A stretch of DNA of 63,016 nucleotides from Pseudomonadales bacterium (GTDB lineage: Bacteria; Pseudomonadota; Gammaproteobacteria; Pseudomonadales; Azotimanducaceae), in the NCBI GenBank assembly GCA_019090615.1, contig JAHRVQ010000079.1, positions 1-63,016 on the forward strand. The letters run 5' to 3'. The notes under the pieces were generated by a model. It did no database searches and was not told where the DNA came from. It saw nothing but the letters and a program-made list of their open reading frames with translations. The position numbers were made by a program, and so were the translations under genes. This document shows, in pieces, positions 42,820-52,328 of this stretch (positions are counted from its first letter, which is position 1; each line of letters begins with the position of its first letter).

Positions 42820-44037
42820 GTGGGTTTATTGGGCATTGTGGTTTTATTCACCATTGCAATATTGCTATCAGACAATCGCAAGGCAATTAATCTACGCACG
42901 GTCATTGGTGCCTTTATACTCCAGGCCAGCATAGCCGCAGTAGTCCTTTATATTCCTGTTGGAAAAACCCTACTGGCCGCAATATCCAACGGCATTCAAC
43001 ACATTATTAACTATGCTAACGTCGGCAGCCAATTCCTGTTTGGCAATTTACTCAACGGATCGCAGGGCTTTATTTTCGCCATTAATGTCTTACCCATTAT
43101 TATATTCATTTCAGCGCTGGTGGCTGTTCTTTATTACCTCGGCATTATGCAACTAATTGTTGGTAGTATTGGCGGCCTGATCAGTCGTGCGCTCGGAACC
43201 AGTCAGGTGGAATCGTTGTCTGCGACAGCAAACATATTTGTCGGCCAAACTGAAGCACCCTTGATGGTCCGACCTTATATCAACAAAATGACACAATCAG
43301 AACTGTTTGCGGTGATGGTTGGCGGCCTGGCGTCTGTTGCCGGCGCAGTAATGGTCGGTTATGCCAGCATGGGGGTCGAATTAAAATTCCTCATCGCGGC
43401 AAGCTTTATGGCAGCCCCAGGTGGGTTGTTAATGGCAAAAATAATTAAACCAGAAACAGAAAAACCAGCATCTAACAACCAGAAAATAACTTTCGACCAG
43501 GATCAAGTACCTGCCAATATCATTGATGCAGCAGCAACTGGCGCATTAACAGGCATGCAACTAGCGCTTAATATTGGCGCTATTCTAATAGCATTTATCG
43601 CGCTAATCGCGCTATTTAATGGCGCCCTGAGTGCAGCTGGCAGCTTGCTTGGCATAGAAGGACTATCGCTCCAGTCTATCCTTGGCTATGTTTTTGCACC
43701 GTTGGCCTACCTGTTGGGGGTTCCCTGGCATGAGGCGGTCGCGGCCGGCGGACTCATCGGCCAAAAAATCGTCCTGAACGAATTTGTCGCCTACATCGGT
43801 TTTATTGATATCAAAGCTAATCTATCACAACAATCGCAAATCATAATTACATTTGCTTTATGCGGCTTTGCCAATTTTGCCTCCATTGCGATTTTACTGG
43901 GCGGTATAGGTGGTATGGCACCAAATCGTCGCCCCGACATTGCTCGCATGGGCTTAAGGGCTGTTGCAGCAGGCACACTATCGAATTTAATGAGCGCCAC
44001 CCTGGCTGGGTTATTTTTCACCTTGCAAGGTTATTAG
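42820..44037 (+). CDS. nupC: Concentrative nucleoside transporter, NupC family
   Basis: A 405-residue inner-membrane symporter that imports nucleosides. About eight to ten hydrophobic helices are visible. The CNT family signature is present as [14 protein letters not shown] (substrate and ion site) and in the second half as [26 protein letters not shown]. It starts with GTG at 42820, supported by AAGGAG nine bases upstream. Neighbouring hpt, the secreted nuclease and deoD make a coherent nucleic-acid scavenging set. Confidence 0.93.
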   Translation: MGLLGIVVLFTIAILLSDNRKAINLRTVIGAFILQASIAAVVLYIPVGKTLLAAISNGIQHIINYANVGSQFLFGNLLNGSQGFIFAINVLPIIIFISALVAVLYYLGIMQLIVGSIGGLISRALGTSQVESLSATANIFVGQTEAPLMVRPYINKMTQSELFAVMVGGLASVAGAVMVGYASMGVELKFLIAASFMAAPGGLLMAKIIKPETEKPASNNQKITFDQDQVPANIIDAAATGALTGMQLALNIGAILIAFIALIALFNGALSAAGSLLGIEGLSLQSILGYVFAPLAYLLGVPWHEAVAAGGLIGQKIVLNEFVAYIGFIDIKANLSQQSQIIITFALCGFANFASIAILLGGIGGMAPNRRPDIARMGLRAVAAGTLSNLMSATLAGLFFTLQGY

Positions 44038-44100
44038 TTCCCTGCCGCCCTATGCACTGTTCTAGAATGCTCTACAATGCGCACACTTTGACGACCCAGG

Positions 44101-44940
44101 TTACTGGTCTGCATATAGCTCATTCAGATAGCTTGATATCCGTATCCCTGCCTGCTGCAAGCGTTTTTTAATGATCGGCATTGAGAAATAAATATAATCC
44201 CAGGACAAACTGGATGTTTTAGAAGCCGCCAGTTCAGCATAAATAAGACCCCTGATTTTCTGGCTTTCAGCAATCCAGACCAATGGATTTGTCTGACGCC
44301 ATTGCGCCGCTTCGGCAACAGTTATTTTCGGCCCTAACCAACTCGACCATTCGCTAAAAGATAATTTTTTTGATTCAATGACATCACTATCCCATACACG
44401 ATGTAGGTTCGAACCTGACCCCATAAACTTAACGGGTCTTTTATTTCCACCTCGATCCCGACCGTTGCCCACATGCAATGGTTGATGTAAATCAGCCACA
44501 ATATGAATAATAAAACGCAATGCTCGGCGTTTATCCACCTCGGCAGCCTGGTCATCCTGCAAGATTCGTCGAAACAAAACCAACGCTGTTACCGCATCGC
44601 CCTGCGCTGGCGCTGATTGATAGGCTTTACCTTCTGGCACAGTGACATAATGCCAGGGTGACGCCGTTGTTTGCCAAAAGTAGCCTGGGTTAGATCGCAT
44701 TTCATCGGCATAGGTGGACATTTCTGCCAGGCTCTCATTGGGTATTAGGCCCGCTATTGCCTGCTTTGCTGACTGGCTGAGGTTTCGTTCGGCAATGTTG
44801 GCGGTGATGCGATGCCCCGTTTGGCCCCACGCGAATACTGTGCAACTAGCACTTAACAATATAAATGAACAAACACTTACTATCACCGCAAGGAAACTAT
44901 AAGGCCATCTAAAGGTAGTATCTGTCTCGCATTGAAACAT
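44101..44940 (-). CDS. Secreted S1/P1-type nuclease
   Basis: A 279-residue zinc nuclease that degrades single-stranded DNA or RNA and often removes 3'-phosphates. The signal peptide would end right before WGQTGHR, giving the N-terminal Trp whose amino group binds zinc in P1. Further ligands are visible in WHY, in HIVADLHQPLHVG and in NLHRVWD. I start at 44940 (MFQCETD), where AGAGG lies about seven bases upstream. Between a nucleoside importer and a nucleoside phosphorylase it is probably the first step of extracellular nucleic-acid use. Confidence 0.92.
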   Translation of the reverse strand: MFQCETDTTFRWPYSFLAVIVSVCSFILLSASCTVFAWGQTGHRITANIAERNLSQSAKQAIAGLIPNESLAEMSTYADEMRSNPGYFWQTTASPWHYVTVPEGKAYQSAPAQGDAVTALVLFRRILQDDQAAEVDKRRALRFIIHIVADLHQPLHVGNGRDRGGNKRPVKFMGSGSNLHRVWDSDVIESKKLSFSEWSSWLGPKITVAEAAQWRQTNPLVWIAESQKIRGLIYAELAASKTSSLSWDYIYFSMPIIKKRLQQAGIRISSYLNELYADQ

Positions 44941-45053
44941 AACAATCCTCTCTTTAACTTGAATTAATTTATCAGCCAATGAAGCGGCAATTATTCTAAC
45001 TGATGATTCTGGCTATAATAGATGCGATAGTTAATCAAAGCCTTCATTGCATA

Positions 45054-45095
45054 AAAACTTTAGCACTAAAACATTAGCGCCAAATCTTAAATGGC
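45054..45095. repeat. 14-bp degenerate array, 3 copies, before deoD
   Basis: AAAACTTTAGCACT, AAAACATTAGCGCC and AAATCTTAAATGGC are consecutive, about 50 bp before the deoD start. Confidence 0.4.
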
Positions 45096-45146
45096 AACGG
45101 CTTTAAATACCCACACTACTTTTGGTAAAAGCGGAAGAGCCTTTAA

Positions 45147-45878
45147 ATGACGCCACATATTAATGCTAAACAAGGTGATTTTGCCGATATTGTCCTAATG
45201 CCAGGCGATCCCCTGCGGGCAAAACATATTGCCAACGCATTTTTAACTGATGTTATCGAAGTAACCAACCTGCGAAATATGCTGGGCTTCACAGGTAGCT
45301 ATGCAAACAGGCGGTTGTCAGTAATGGGTTCAGGCATGGGCATGCCCTCTGCATCTATCTATGCCAGGGAGCTGTTCTCAGAGTTTGGCGTAAAAAAAAT
45401 CATCCGTGTTGGCACCTGCGGTACCGCAAAAGCGGATATCAACCTCAAACATATCATCATTGGTATGGGTGCCTGTACAGATTCAAATATAAATCGTAGC
45501 CGTTTTGGCGGTTATGATTTTGCAGCAATTGCCGACTATCAGCTATTAGCGTGCGCTGCTGTAGCAGCAAAAAAAATGGCTCTCAAAAGCCCTTTTAGAT
45601 TCCATATTGGTAATCTATTTTCCACTGACCTGTTTTATAATCCCGACACCACACTGCTTGACCTTATGCGACAATATCAAATACTTGGCATTGAAATGGA
45701 AGCAGCTGGCCTATATAGCGTCGCCGCAGAATGCGGCACCCAGGCGTTAACTATCTGTACCGTCACAGATCACCTGCAACGCCAGGAAAAACTCAGTACC
45801 GATGAGCGTCAAACTTCTCTGAATGACGCCATTGAACTTTCCCTGACAACAGCGATTTCTAGCTACACCGATTTATAG
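45147..45878 (+). CDS. deoD: Purine nucleoside phosphorylase, DeoD type
   Basis: A 243-residue hexameric-type PNP that splits purine (deoxy)nucleosides with phosphate into base and (deoxy)ribose-1-phosphate. [56 protein letters not shown] and TVTDH are the family motifs. The liberated base could be taken by the phosphoribosyltransferase at 42088. Its stop codon is immediately adjacent to the stop of the convergent MFS gene, with no spacer. Confidence 0.96.
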   Translation: MTPHINAKQGDFADIVLMPGDPLRAKHIANAFLTDVIEVTNLRNMLGFTGSYANRRLSVMGSGMGMPSASIYARELFSEFGVKKIIRVGTCGTAKADINLKHIIIGMGACTDSNINRSRFGGYDFAAIADYQLLACAAVAAKKMALKSPFRFHIGNLFSTDLFYNPDTTLLDLMRQYQILGIEMEAAGLYSVAAECGTQALTICTVTDHLQRQEKLSTDERQTSLNDAIELSLTTAISSYTDL

Positions 45879-47180
45879 TTAGGCTCGGGCCTTATCAATA
45901 TCTGCACTGATAGTTCTGGCAGCCAGGAAGTAGTGCACCGCACACCAAACATTCAGCAGAGAAAAGATCATTAACGAGTAACGCAGTGATTCCTTACCAT
46001 ATTCTGAAGACAACAGGTCACTAACAATACCCACACACTGAGGACCAAAGCCTAAGCCAATAATATTCAGCAAGAAAAGGCTAATTGCGGCAGCAACCGC
46101 ACGCATTTCCGGTTTAACCAGGCTTTGAATCATAGCAAAAGTAGGCGCTAGATAAAAACCGCCAAATAACGCTGGCACAATATAGATAGCGATTGCCGGC
46201 AAAAACTCAGCCATCGCAAAAAACGCAATTAAAAAGGGCACCAGGCCACCTTTTGCCAATGCCACAATCCAGGCGAACCATCGCTCATCGCGGCGTCCGA
46301 GCAGATCCGCTAATTTGCCTGCGCCAAATGTGCCAATGCCACCCACAACACCCGACATCAGCGCCAGCGTCATACCAATTTCAGTCTGGCTAAGACCGTG
46401 CGAGCGGGAAAAGAATGCTGGCAACCAGAGCACCATGCCATAACCCACAAACCCTGCCAGTGAACTGCCAATCACCACATGCCGAGTGGCTGGTGTAGAC
46501 CACATATAACGTGCCACATCAAAAAATGGCGGCGCATCCTTAACCTTGATTGTAGGGTCTGACGCACCTCTTTTAGGCTCTGCGACGGTCAACCGAACTA
46601 ATAAAGCAATGACCAGCCCAGGCACGCCAACAACTATAAAAGTTGTCCGCCAGCCCCAGTGTTCGCTCATCCAGCCACCAAAAAGATAAGCAAATAATAA
46701 ACCGATGTTTACCCCAAGCGCATAAATACCCATGGCTGTACCGCGCTGTTTCATCGGAAACATATCTGAGATCATAGAATGTGATGGCGGGCTAGAACCC
46801 GCTTCACCAATACCTACGCCGATACGAGCTAAAGCAAGCTGGAAAAAACTGCCGGCATAACCACAGGCAACCGTCATACCACTCCATATAGTCACAGCAA
46901 GGGAAATAATATTTCTGCGATTACTTCGATCGGCTAACATCGCTATCGGCATGCCTAAAGTGGCGTAAAATAACGCAAAGGTCAGACCAATTAAAAAACC
47001 CATCTGGGTATCTGAAGCACCCAGATCCTGCTTAATAGGTTCCAGCAAAATACCCATTATCTGACGATCAACATGGCTGGAGGCATATACCAGAACAAGT
47101 ATCCCCAGCGCATACCAACGATACCAGGGTGCGGTACTAATTCTGCTGAGCCTGGTGCTCGATTTTGCTATTTCCGACAT
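45879..47180 (-). CDS. MFS transporter, spinster-like
   Basis: A 433-residue major-facilitator carrier with about 12 helices. The first helix VYASSHVDRQIMGILLEPIKQDLG, the loop LADRSNRRNI and GIGEAGSSPPSHSMISDMFP are characteristic of the spinster-like group, common in marine gamma- and alphaproteobacteria and often assigned to aromatic or lipid-like substrates. I start at 47180 (MSEIAKSS); the frame stays open to 47270 but begins with unrelated hydrophobic codons. The substrate is unknown. It is convergent with deoD, so probably not functionally linked to it. Confidence 0.88.
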   Translation of the reverse strand: MSEIAKSSTRLSRISTAPWYRWYALGILVLVYASSHVDRQIMGILLEPIKQDLGASDTQMGFLIGLTFALFYATLGMPIAMLADRSNRRNIISLAVTIWSGMTVACGYAGSFFQLALARIGVGIGEAGSSPPSHSMISDMFPMKQRGTAMGIYALGVNIGLLFAYLFGGWMSEHWGWRTTFIVVGVPGLVIALLVRLTVAEPKRGASDPTIKVKDAPPFFDVARYMWSTPATRHVVIGSSLAGFVGYGMVLWLPAFFSRSHGLSQTEIGMTLALMSGVVGGIGTFGAGKLADLLGRRDERWFAWIVALAKGGLVPFLIAFFAMAEFLPAIAIYIVPALFGGFYLAPTFAMIQSLVKPEMRAVAAAISLFLLNIIGLGFGPQCVGIVSDLLSSEYGKESLRYSLMIFSLLNVWCAVHYFLAARTISADIDKARA

Positions 47181-47539
47181 ATAAACTTCTACACAATCAC
47201 TAAATAACAAAAATACCACAACCAGACTTCCGATGCCTGCCCTTGCGGGTAAAACCCAGCAAGTAGACAATAAAACTTGACGACGAACTGTGCCATTTCT
47301 GTATCAAAGGGGCTGACTACAGGACAAAAACGTCGATAGTTCTTACACAAACTTTCGTCCTATATATAAGCCTCTGTTTTTACTAATAAATTTATCTGGC
47401 GTACGGATTGCTTTTAAATAAGGGCAGTTAACTACGATGTAAAACGACTCGACTTTTTAATACGCATTTAATGTCCGTTCGAACAAACCATTCCAACAGA
47501 CAATTCTTAATGACATTCAGGTTTACAAGGAAGAAGACC
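47181..47539. other. 359-bp gap between divergent MFS and matrixin genes
   Basis: No gene seen. A TATATA stretch at about 47361 could be a -10 box for the matrixin gene, but no -35 fits at normal spacing. AAGGAA seven bases before ATG 47540 is a clear ribosome-binding site. Confidence 0.35.
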
Positions 47540-48298
47540 ATGAAATTAAAATCAGCAATACTTGCATTACTAACAACCGTTGTGATGCTGCTTGTATCAA
47601 GCGCAAATGCTTTTGTGGTGGGCCCCAGCCCAACCATCACCAACCCAACCCCACCGCCCATCATTCCCGGAAAATGGGGTTCTCCCACTTTCGGTACCGG
47701 CGCATCAGTGACCTGGAGTTATGTCGCAACAGGGATCAGCTGCAGTTTTGACTCTGTTGGATGCACCAGCGAGGCACTGAGTGATTTTATGCCCACAGGA
47801 TTTGAGTCAGCAGTTAATGACGCCTTTGACGCCTGGGCAGCAGTCGCTAACATCTCTTTCACTGAAGTTGCGGATGGTGGAGAAGTATTTGGCGGCATAC
47901 CTGGCGCAGATATACGCCTGAGCGGGCATATTTTTGATGGAACTGGTGCTACGCTCGCACATGCTTTCTTTCCTCCAGAAAATGCTCTGGGCGGAGCTGG
48001 GGATATTCATTTTGATACCACCAAAACCTGGAAGCTAGGTTTTGGTGGAGTAGGGTTTGATATATTTACTGTTTTAGCCCACGAAATTGGCCATGCTATT
48101 GGCCTTGGTCACGAAGAGACCGAAACAGCCTTGATGAACCCATTTTATTCAGAAGCTTTTACTGGCTTGCAGGCTGATGATATTGCCGGCGCTCAATTCA
48201 TCTACGGACCCTCTTCTGTGGTCGATGAACCAATAACCATAACCTTAATGCTGCTTGGCTTAATGCTTATGGTGATAAGAAGACCTCAAACCAGCTAG
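47540..48298 (+). CDS. Secreted matrixin-type metalloprotease with C-terminal anchor-like tail
   Basis: A 252-residue protein. A signal peptide (about 1-25) precedes a metzincin domain with HEIGHAIGLGH (H181, E182, H185, H191) and the Met-turn M199. It is a small M10A-type (matrixin) zinc protease. After the domain, the last 25 residues are DEP, a hydrophobic helix and RR, the layout of PEP-CTERM sorting tails although the motif reads DEP rather than PEP. Exosortase-dependent anchoring is therefore possible but unproven. The start at 47540 has AAGGAA seven bases upstream. Confidence 0.88.
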   Translation: MKLKSAILALLTTVVMLLVSSANAFVVGPSPTITNPTPPPIIPGKWGSPTFGTGASVTWSYVATGISCSFDSVGCTSEALSDFMPTGFESAVNDAFDAWAAVANISFTEVADGGEVFGGIPGADIRLSGHIFDGTGATLAHAFFPPENALGGAGDIHFDTTKTWKLGFGGVGFDIFTVLAHEIGHAIGLGHEETETALMNPFYSEAFTGLQADDIAGAQFIYGPSSVVDEPITITLMLLGLMLMVIRRPQTS

Positions 48299-48335
48299 TT
48301 CCATTGGCGGTATAGTCTTACATACTGATCTGGAC

Positions 48336-48391
48336 GTATCACTCTTTAGGCCGTAAATAATATTGCGCTAATTTACATTAAAGAGTGATAC
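48336..48391. other. 56-bp structured inverted repeat
   Basis: GTATCACTCTTTA (48336-48348) and TAAAGAGTGATAC (48379-48391) are perfect 13-bp inverted arms. Inside them GTAAAT (48353-48358) and ATTTAC (48371-48376) form a second stem. The element lies between the matrixin and the small secreted-protein gene. It could be a MITE-like element, a bidirectional terminator or a regulatory RNA fold. Confidence 0.75.
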
Positions 48392-48501
48392 AAACACCGC
48401 TGCACTACTGGCTATAATTTACGCAGCTAGATCAGGCAAAATTTTCTGCCGAAGATTCGCGCCCGATGACTTTAAATCACTCACAATGGCTCACAATATA
48501 G

Positions 48502-48981
48502 ATGACAATATTAATGACCATCACTCATCCTGTTGCAGATCAAATTTTACTCAAGCTGTTCCTGGGCTGGCTCTGTATTATATTACCAACCAGCGCCGCT
48601 GCGATGTTTGCCAGACTTTCAGATACAGCACTTATCGAACAGGCTGACATTATTTTCCAGGGTGAATATTTAGGCCCACAGACACTAAAATTTAATGTCG
48701 CCAACGCAGACAAACTGGACTTTGAAAAGTATGTTGGCGTGCTCAGGATCGAGACCCTCTACCAGGGAAAACCCACAGCGCAGGATATATATATTTCTTT
48801 GCCTGCCCCTGGCTTACCAGTCTCAAGTGAAACAATGCAGCCCATCAAAGGCCAAACCGGCATCTGGCTCCTAACCTTCGCAGACTCAGACTCAGACATT
48901 TATTTTTTTAATCACCCCCAACAATTTATATCAACCGACAAGGGTTTGGAATTACTGAGCAAGTTCAATCTGGCTCCGTAA
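48502..48981 (+). CDS. Small exported protein of unknown function
   Basis: A 159-residue protein with an N-terminal hydrophobic segment (about 14-35, ending TSAAAM), likely a signal peptide. The mature part (about 110 residues) looks beta-rich, with IEQADIIFQGEYLG, VGVLRIETLYQGKP and GQTGIWLLTF, a pattern seen in domains that describe a secreted protein's surface charges or binding of small ligands; I do not recognise the family. Start uncertain: ATG 48502 or 48514. It lies on the same strand as the matrixin gene, 203 bp downstream, and the inverted repeat lies between them. Confidence 0.6.
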   Translation: MTILMTITHPVADQILLKLFLGWLCIILPTSAAAMFARLSDTALIEQADIIFQGEYLGPQTLKFNVANADKLDFEKYVGVLRIETLYQGKPTAQDIYISLPAPGLPVSSETMQPIKGQTGIWLLTFADSDSDIYFFNHPQQFISTDKGLELLSKFNLAP

Positions 48982-49057
48982 CTCATCCGTAACAAAAGAG
49001 GCCCAGGCTGCAATATTAATTTCGGCCAGCGCTTTTTGAACACGGTCATATTTTCGA

Positions 49058-50575
49058 CTAAAACACTATTGCGCTAGTTTCATCCATAGCCCAGCGCGTT
49101 TCTTCATCAACACTCCAGTCAATTAACTCAGTCTCTATACCCAAATCACGCATTTGCGACTGGTACCGAAGCGCAACATCAAGATCATCAAAAAAACCAA
49201 GGGAAAGTCGCCCAGCAAAACCTGGATAGGGTATTTTACTGTACTCCCTGATCTCAAGCGCAATCAGTCGAGAAATCATAGAATTAGCGTTACCCACTGT
49301 AGCGAGCAAATATTTTTTATCTAACCAGAACTCAGAAATTAGCTGGGTCAATTCCGACTCGACAGAGTTTTCAGGTGGCAAACCATACCAGTGATCTGCA
49401 ATCAACGCTGCTAGTTTGGTTTCCTGTCCTTCTGTACCCGCGGTTTTTGATACGCTATTCTGGTTTACCCTTTGATCAGACAAAGATTTATCTTCATCTA
49501 ACAGTAACCTACCTGAGCCTGACGGCTCTGAATCAGGAGACAAGCCGCTTAACAAATCTGGCGACAATGTTTCAGGTGCATTTTTCAACCCATAAGATGA
49601 CCTTACTGTGTCCCCGAGAGCAGGACTGATTTTTGCAGCCCGGACTTCCTTATTCCTTTGTATCACCGAAGAGTTTATACCCTGCTGGTACATAGCCTGT
49701 TGGCGCTTGTTTGCATTTTTGCGGCTTTTAAAAACCCCCAGAGATATGCGGTTCTGGTACGGAGGGCGATTTAAAATCAAATAGTCCTTAATTGACAAGC
49801 TTTTAAGGCGATTCACTGCCAACTTCGTCTCATCATCAACAAGTACAATAAATCCAGCATTCGCTGATTTACTATTAAGAGCCTCAGCCGTTCTACCATC
49901 AAGAGCCTCAGCGGTTCTATTATTAACAGCTTCAGCGGTTCTACCATCAAGAGCCTCAGCGGTTCTATTATTAACAGCCTCAGTGGTTCTACCGTTAAAA
50001 ACCCCGCTAACTGCAACAATGCCACCTGCAACTTCGCTCATCAGCTGGTTTGAACTGACCATCCGTGCCGGAAGTATTTCGGTTGCACGGTTTTTATTGG
50101 CCGATGTTAAGGCTTCAGTTTCGCTAAGGGCTTCTATTTCGCTAATGGCTTCTGATTCGCTAAGGGCTTCTGATTCGCTAAGGGCTTCTAACTCGCTAAG
50201 GGCTTCTATTTCGCTAAGGGCTTCTGATTCGCTAAGGGCTTCTAACTCGCTAATGGCTTCTGCCGTCAAGTAACTGGCTGAGATAGCACCATTAGCTGCA
50301 TCAACCTCTGGATGAGCGAGCACAGCGTCACGATCTACGGTTAGAGAAGTATTATCAGTTGGCATTACCGGCACGCAGGTAAATGTCCGGCGTCCTGACA
50401 CGGTATTATTCCAGCCGCACCGATAGTCATTATTACCTGCGCCAGGCAGAGGCATATCATTAGCGCTAGTGTCAGCAGCCAGGACAAGACTGATTATGCC
50501 CGCTATACCCGCCACCAATAACCAGGTGTGAATGACACCTGTGTGAGAAAATCTCTTCGGCATCCAATTCAGCAC
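49058..50575 (-). CDS. Repeat-rich exported protein with two SPOR-like domains
   Basis: A 505-residue protein with one N-terminal membrane segment or signal peptide (about 12-35). Residues about 105-155 are a six-residue repeat (EALSES, EALSEI and similar), followed by an eight-residue repeat at about 192-231 in which RTAEAVNN and RTAEALDG alternate. Two SPOR-like modules follow: RISLGVFKSRKNANKRQQAMYQQGI at about 275-310 and RLSLGFFDDLDVALRYQSQM at about 460-495. SPOR domains bind denuded glycan, so a cell-division or wall-associated role is plausible. The repeats probably form acidic helical spacers whose length varies between strains (inference). Confidence 0.75.
   Translation of the reverse strand: MLNWMPKRFSHTGVIHTWLLVAGIAGIISLVLAADTSANDMPLPGAGNNDYRCGWNNTVSGRRTFTCVPVMPTDNTSLTVDRDAVLAHPEVDAANGAISASYLTAEAISELEALSESEALSEIEALSELEALSESEALSESEAISEIEALSETEALTSANKNRATEILPARMVSSNQLMSEVAGGIVAVSGVFNGRTTEAVNNRTAEALDGRTAEAVNNRTAEALDGRTAEALNSKSANAGFIVLVDDETKLAVNRLKSLSIKDYLILNRPPYQNRISLGVFKSRKNANKRQQAMYQQGINSSVIQRNKEVRAAKISPALGDTVRSSYGLKNAPETLSPDLLSGLSPDSEPSGSGRLLLDEDKSLSDQRVNQNSVSKTAGTEGQETKLAALIADHWYGLPPENSVESELTQLISEFWLDKKYLLATVGNANSMISRLIALEIREYSKIPYPGFAGRLSLGFFDDLDVALRYQSQMRDLGIETELIDWSVDEETRWAMDETSAIVF
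49881..50000 (-). repeat. 24-bp in-frame array, 5 copies, with 48-bp alternation
   Basis: Plus-strand units begin at 49881, 49905, 49929, 49953 and 49977, each with the core GCCTCAGCGGTTCTA or one-base variants. ACCATCAAGA-like and TTATTAACA-like ends alternate, giving RTAEALDG and RTAEAVNN in the protein and a 48-bp higher-order period. Confidence 0.92.
50111..50272 (-). repeat. 18-bp in-frame array, 8-9 copies
   Basis: Plus-strand units begin every 18 bp from 50111 to 50255, with the core GGCTTCTGATTCGCTAAG and variants at positions 7-10 and 18. They encode the six-residue EALSES-type repeat. The last copy is partial. Confidence 0.95.
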
Positions 50576-50690
50576 ACAACCTCCCTGTTATGCTTTATTT
50601 TAATGCCTTAAAGTATAGACAAGCTTCTGGATTTAGCCGAAATTTATCGGTAAATTCAGAAGCTTCTTCGCTTTTGTTATTAGTAAAAGG

Positions 50691-52328
50691 TTATTTATTG
50701 CTGTCTGGCGCTGGCACAATACCTTGCATTGGCACCATATTCCTGACATTCAGCTCAATTAATACGGGGCCATCGTGCTCCATCGCCTGGGTTAAGCAGG
50801 TATCAAATTCATCGGTATTGTCGGCCTTTATACCTTTGACACCCATGCTTTCAGCTAACTGCACAAAATCAGGTGTATACAGCTCTGTTTCATTGATCCG
50901 ACCATCAAATTTATTGGCCTGCAATCCCCTCAACACCCCATACCCACCATCATTAAATACCACCACCACGATTGGCAACTGATATTGGGCTGCAACCACC
51001 AGCTCGCCAATATGGTACATAAAACCACCATCGCCCTGCATGAGTATGGTCTTCACGCCAGTGGCTGCTGCTACACCTATCGCTAACGGCAATCCTGGCC
51101 CAATAGCCCCTGAGGTAGGAAAAATATAGCCGCCAGGTCTAAATATTGGTAGCAAGCCGTTAGCCCAGTAATAACCAGGGATAGTATTATCTCTTACAAA
51201 ATAGGCATCTCGATTCATATATCGAGACATAGATTCAAGCACCTTAACGTGGTCCGGTCCGATACGGTCAATATTCTTTGCCTTGGCCTCAACCGCAGCG
51301 CCCTGCATTTTTTCGCGAAACTGAGCATCGCCACTTCCATCAAGTTGCCCTGTCAGTTGAATCAGCGTTGCCTTTGCATCCGCAACTACACCCACTTGCG
51401 CCGGATAATTTAAGTTGATATTTCTTGGATCAACATCAATATGCACGATAGGCGGCAAGGGCAATGAAACCTGCGCGCCGCCAACGCCCGCCTGAAACCG
51501 CGTGCCTATGGCAATGAACAAATCGGCCTCTTTTAACGCCGTCAAGATTGATTCTGTCATTAGCACAGGACCAAGATACAATGGATGATCGTCTGGTATC
51601 GCACCTTTACCATTAGGGGTAGTTAATACGGGTGCATCCAGCTTTTCTGCAAACTCAAGTAACGCTTTTCCTGCACCGGCGAGGGCAATCCCGCCGCCAG
51701 CCAATATAATTCGTCGCCTGGCACCTTTAATTGCCGTCAGCGCCTGGGCTATAGTTTTTTCATCTGCCTCAATTGCCGCAGGAATAGCTAATGGTTCGGT
51801 CGACATTGCCGTCTCTGCATACTGCAAATCAATCGGAATTTCTATAGCACCAGGCTGCGGCCTACCGGTGCAAATATCCTCAATCACAGCATTTAATGCT
51901 ACCTGAAGTTCAGTCACATATTTCGGCGAAGTAACTCTACGAGCAACAGACTCAAGCATTGCCTTCTGCTTCTCAGCTTCATGTACATAACCCTTACCTT
52001 TGCCGTAAAAAGCCGTTTCGGCCTGGCCAGTAACCACCAGCACACGCGATGAAGCATAAGCCGATTCATATAATCCGGTCACCGTATTGGTTGTACCCGG
52101 GCCAGTACTTGCGAGGGAAACACCTAAGCCGCCAGTTGCTCGCGCATATCCATCCGCCATATGGGTTGCACTCTGCTCATTCCGAACCGTTATCATATCA
52201 ATACCGTCCAGTCGGCAAATCGCATCAACTATTGGCATATTATGAATACTAACAATACCAAAGACCTGTTTGACACCAGCATTTTTCAGGGTTTGCGCAA
52301 CAATTTCTGCACCAGTCTTCATCACCAT
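50691..52328 (-). CDS. Thiamine-diphosphate enzyme, acetolactate synthase-like
   Basis: A 545-residue ThDP-dependent enzyme. The catalytic glutamate is E51 in RNEQSATHMADGYAR, and the ThDP-binding motif runs from GDG (D433) to N459. Three-domain architecture (PYR, central, PP) is visible. The sequence resembles the acetolactate synthase/benzoylformate decarboxylase/oxalyl-CoA decarboxylase superfamily, but no regulatory subunit (ilvH) or ilv gene is adjacent, so a catabolic 2-ketoacid decarboxylase or lyase is as likely as acetolactate synthase. I start at 52328, with AGGAG about ten bases upstream. Confidence 0.88.
   Translation of the reverse strand: MVMKTGAEIVAQTLKNAGVKQVFGIVSIHNMPIVDAICRLDGIDMITVRNEQSATHMADGYARATGGLGVSLASTGPGTTNTVTGLYESAYASSRVLVVTGQAETAFYGKGKGYVHEAEKQKAMLESVARRVTSPKYVTELQVALNAVIEDICTGRPQPGAIEIPIDLQYAETAMSTEPLAIPAAIEADEKTIAQALTAIKGARRRIILAGGGIALAGAGKALLEFAEKLDAPVLTTPNGKGAIPDDHPLYLGPVLMTESILTALKEADLFIAIGTRFQAGVGGAQVSLPLPPIVHIDVDPRNINLNYPAQVGVVADAKATLIQLTGQLDGSGDAQFREKMQGAAVEAKAKNIDRIGPDHVKVLESMSRYMNRDAYFVRDNTIPGYYWANGLLPIFRPGGYIFPTSGAIGPGLPLAIGVAAATGVKTILMQGDGGFMYHIGELVVAAQYQLPIVVVVFNDGGYGVLRGLQANKFDGRINETELYTPDFVQLAESMGVKGIKADNTDEFDTCLTQAMEHDGPVLIELNVRNMVPMQGIVPAPDSNK

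Noticed and set aside
50590-50982. Plus-strand 130-codon frame opposite the ThDP enzyme
   Set aside because: It overlaps the conserved end of the ThDP enzyme and shows no family resemblance.
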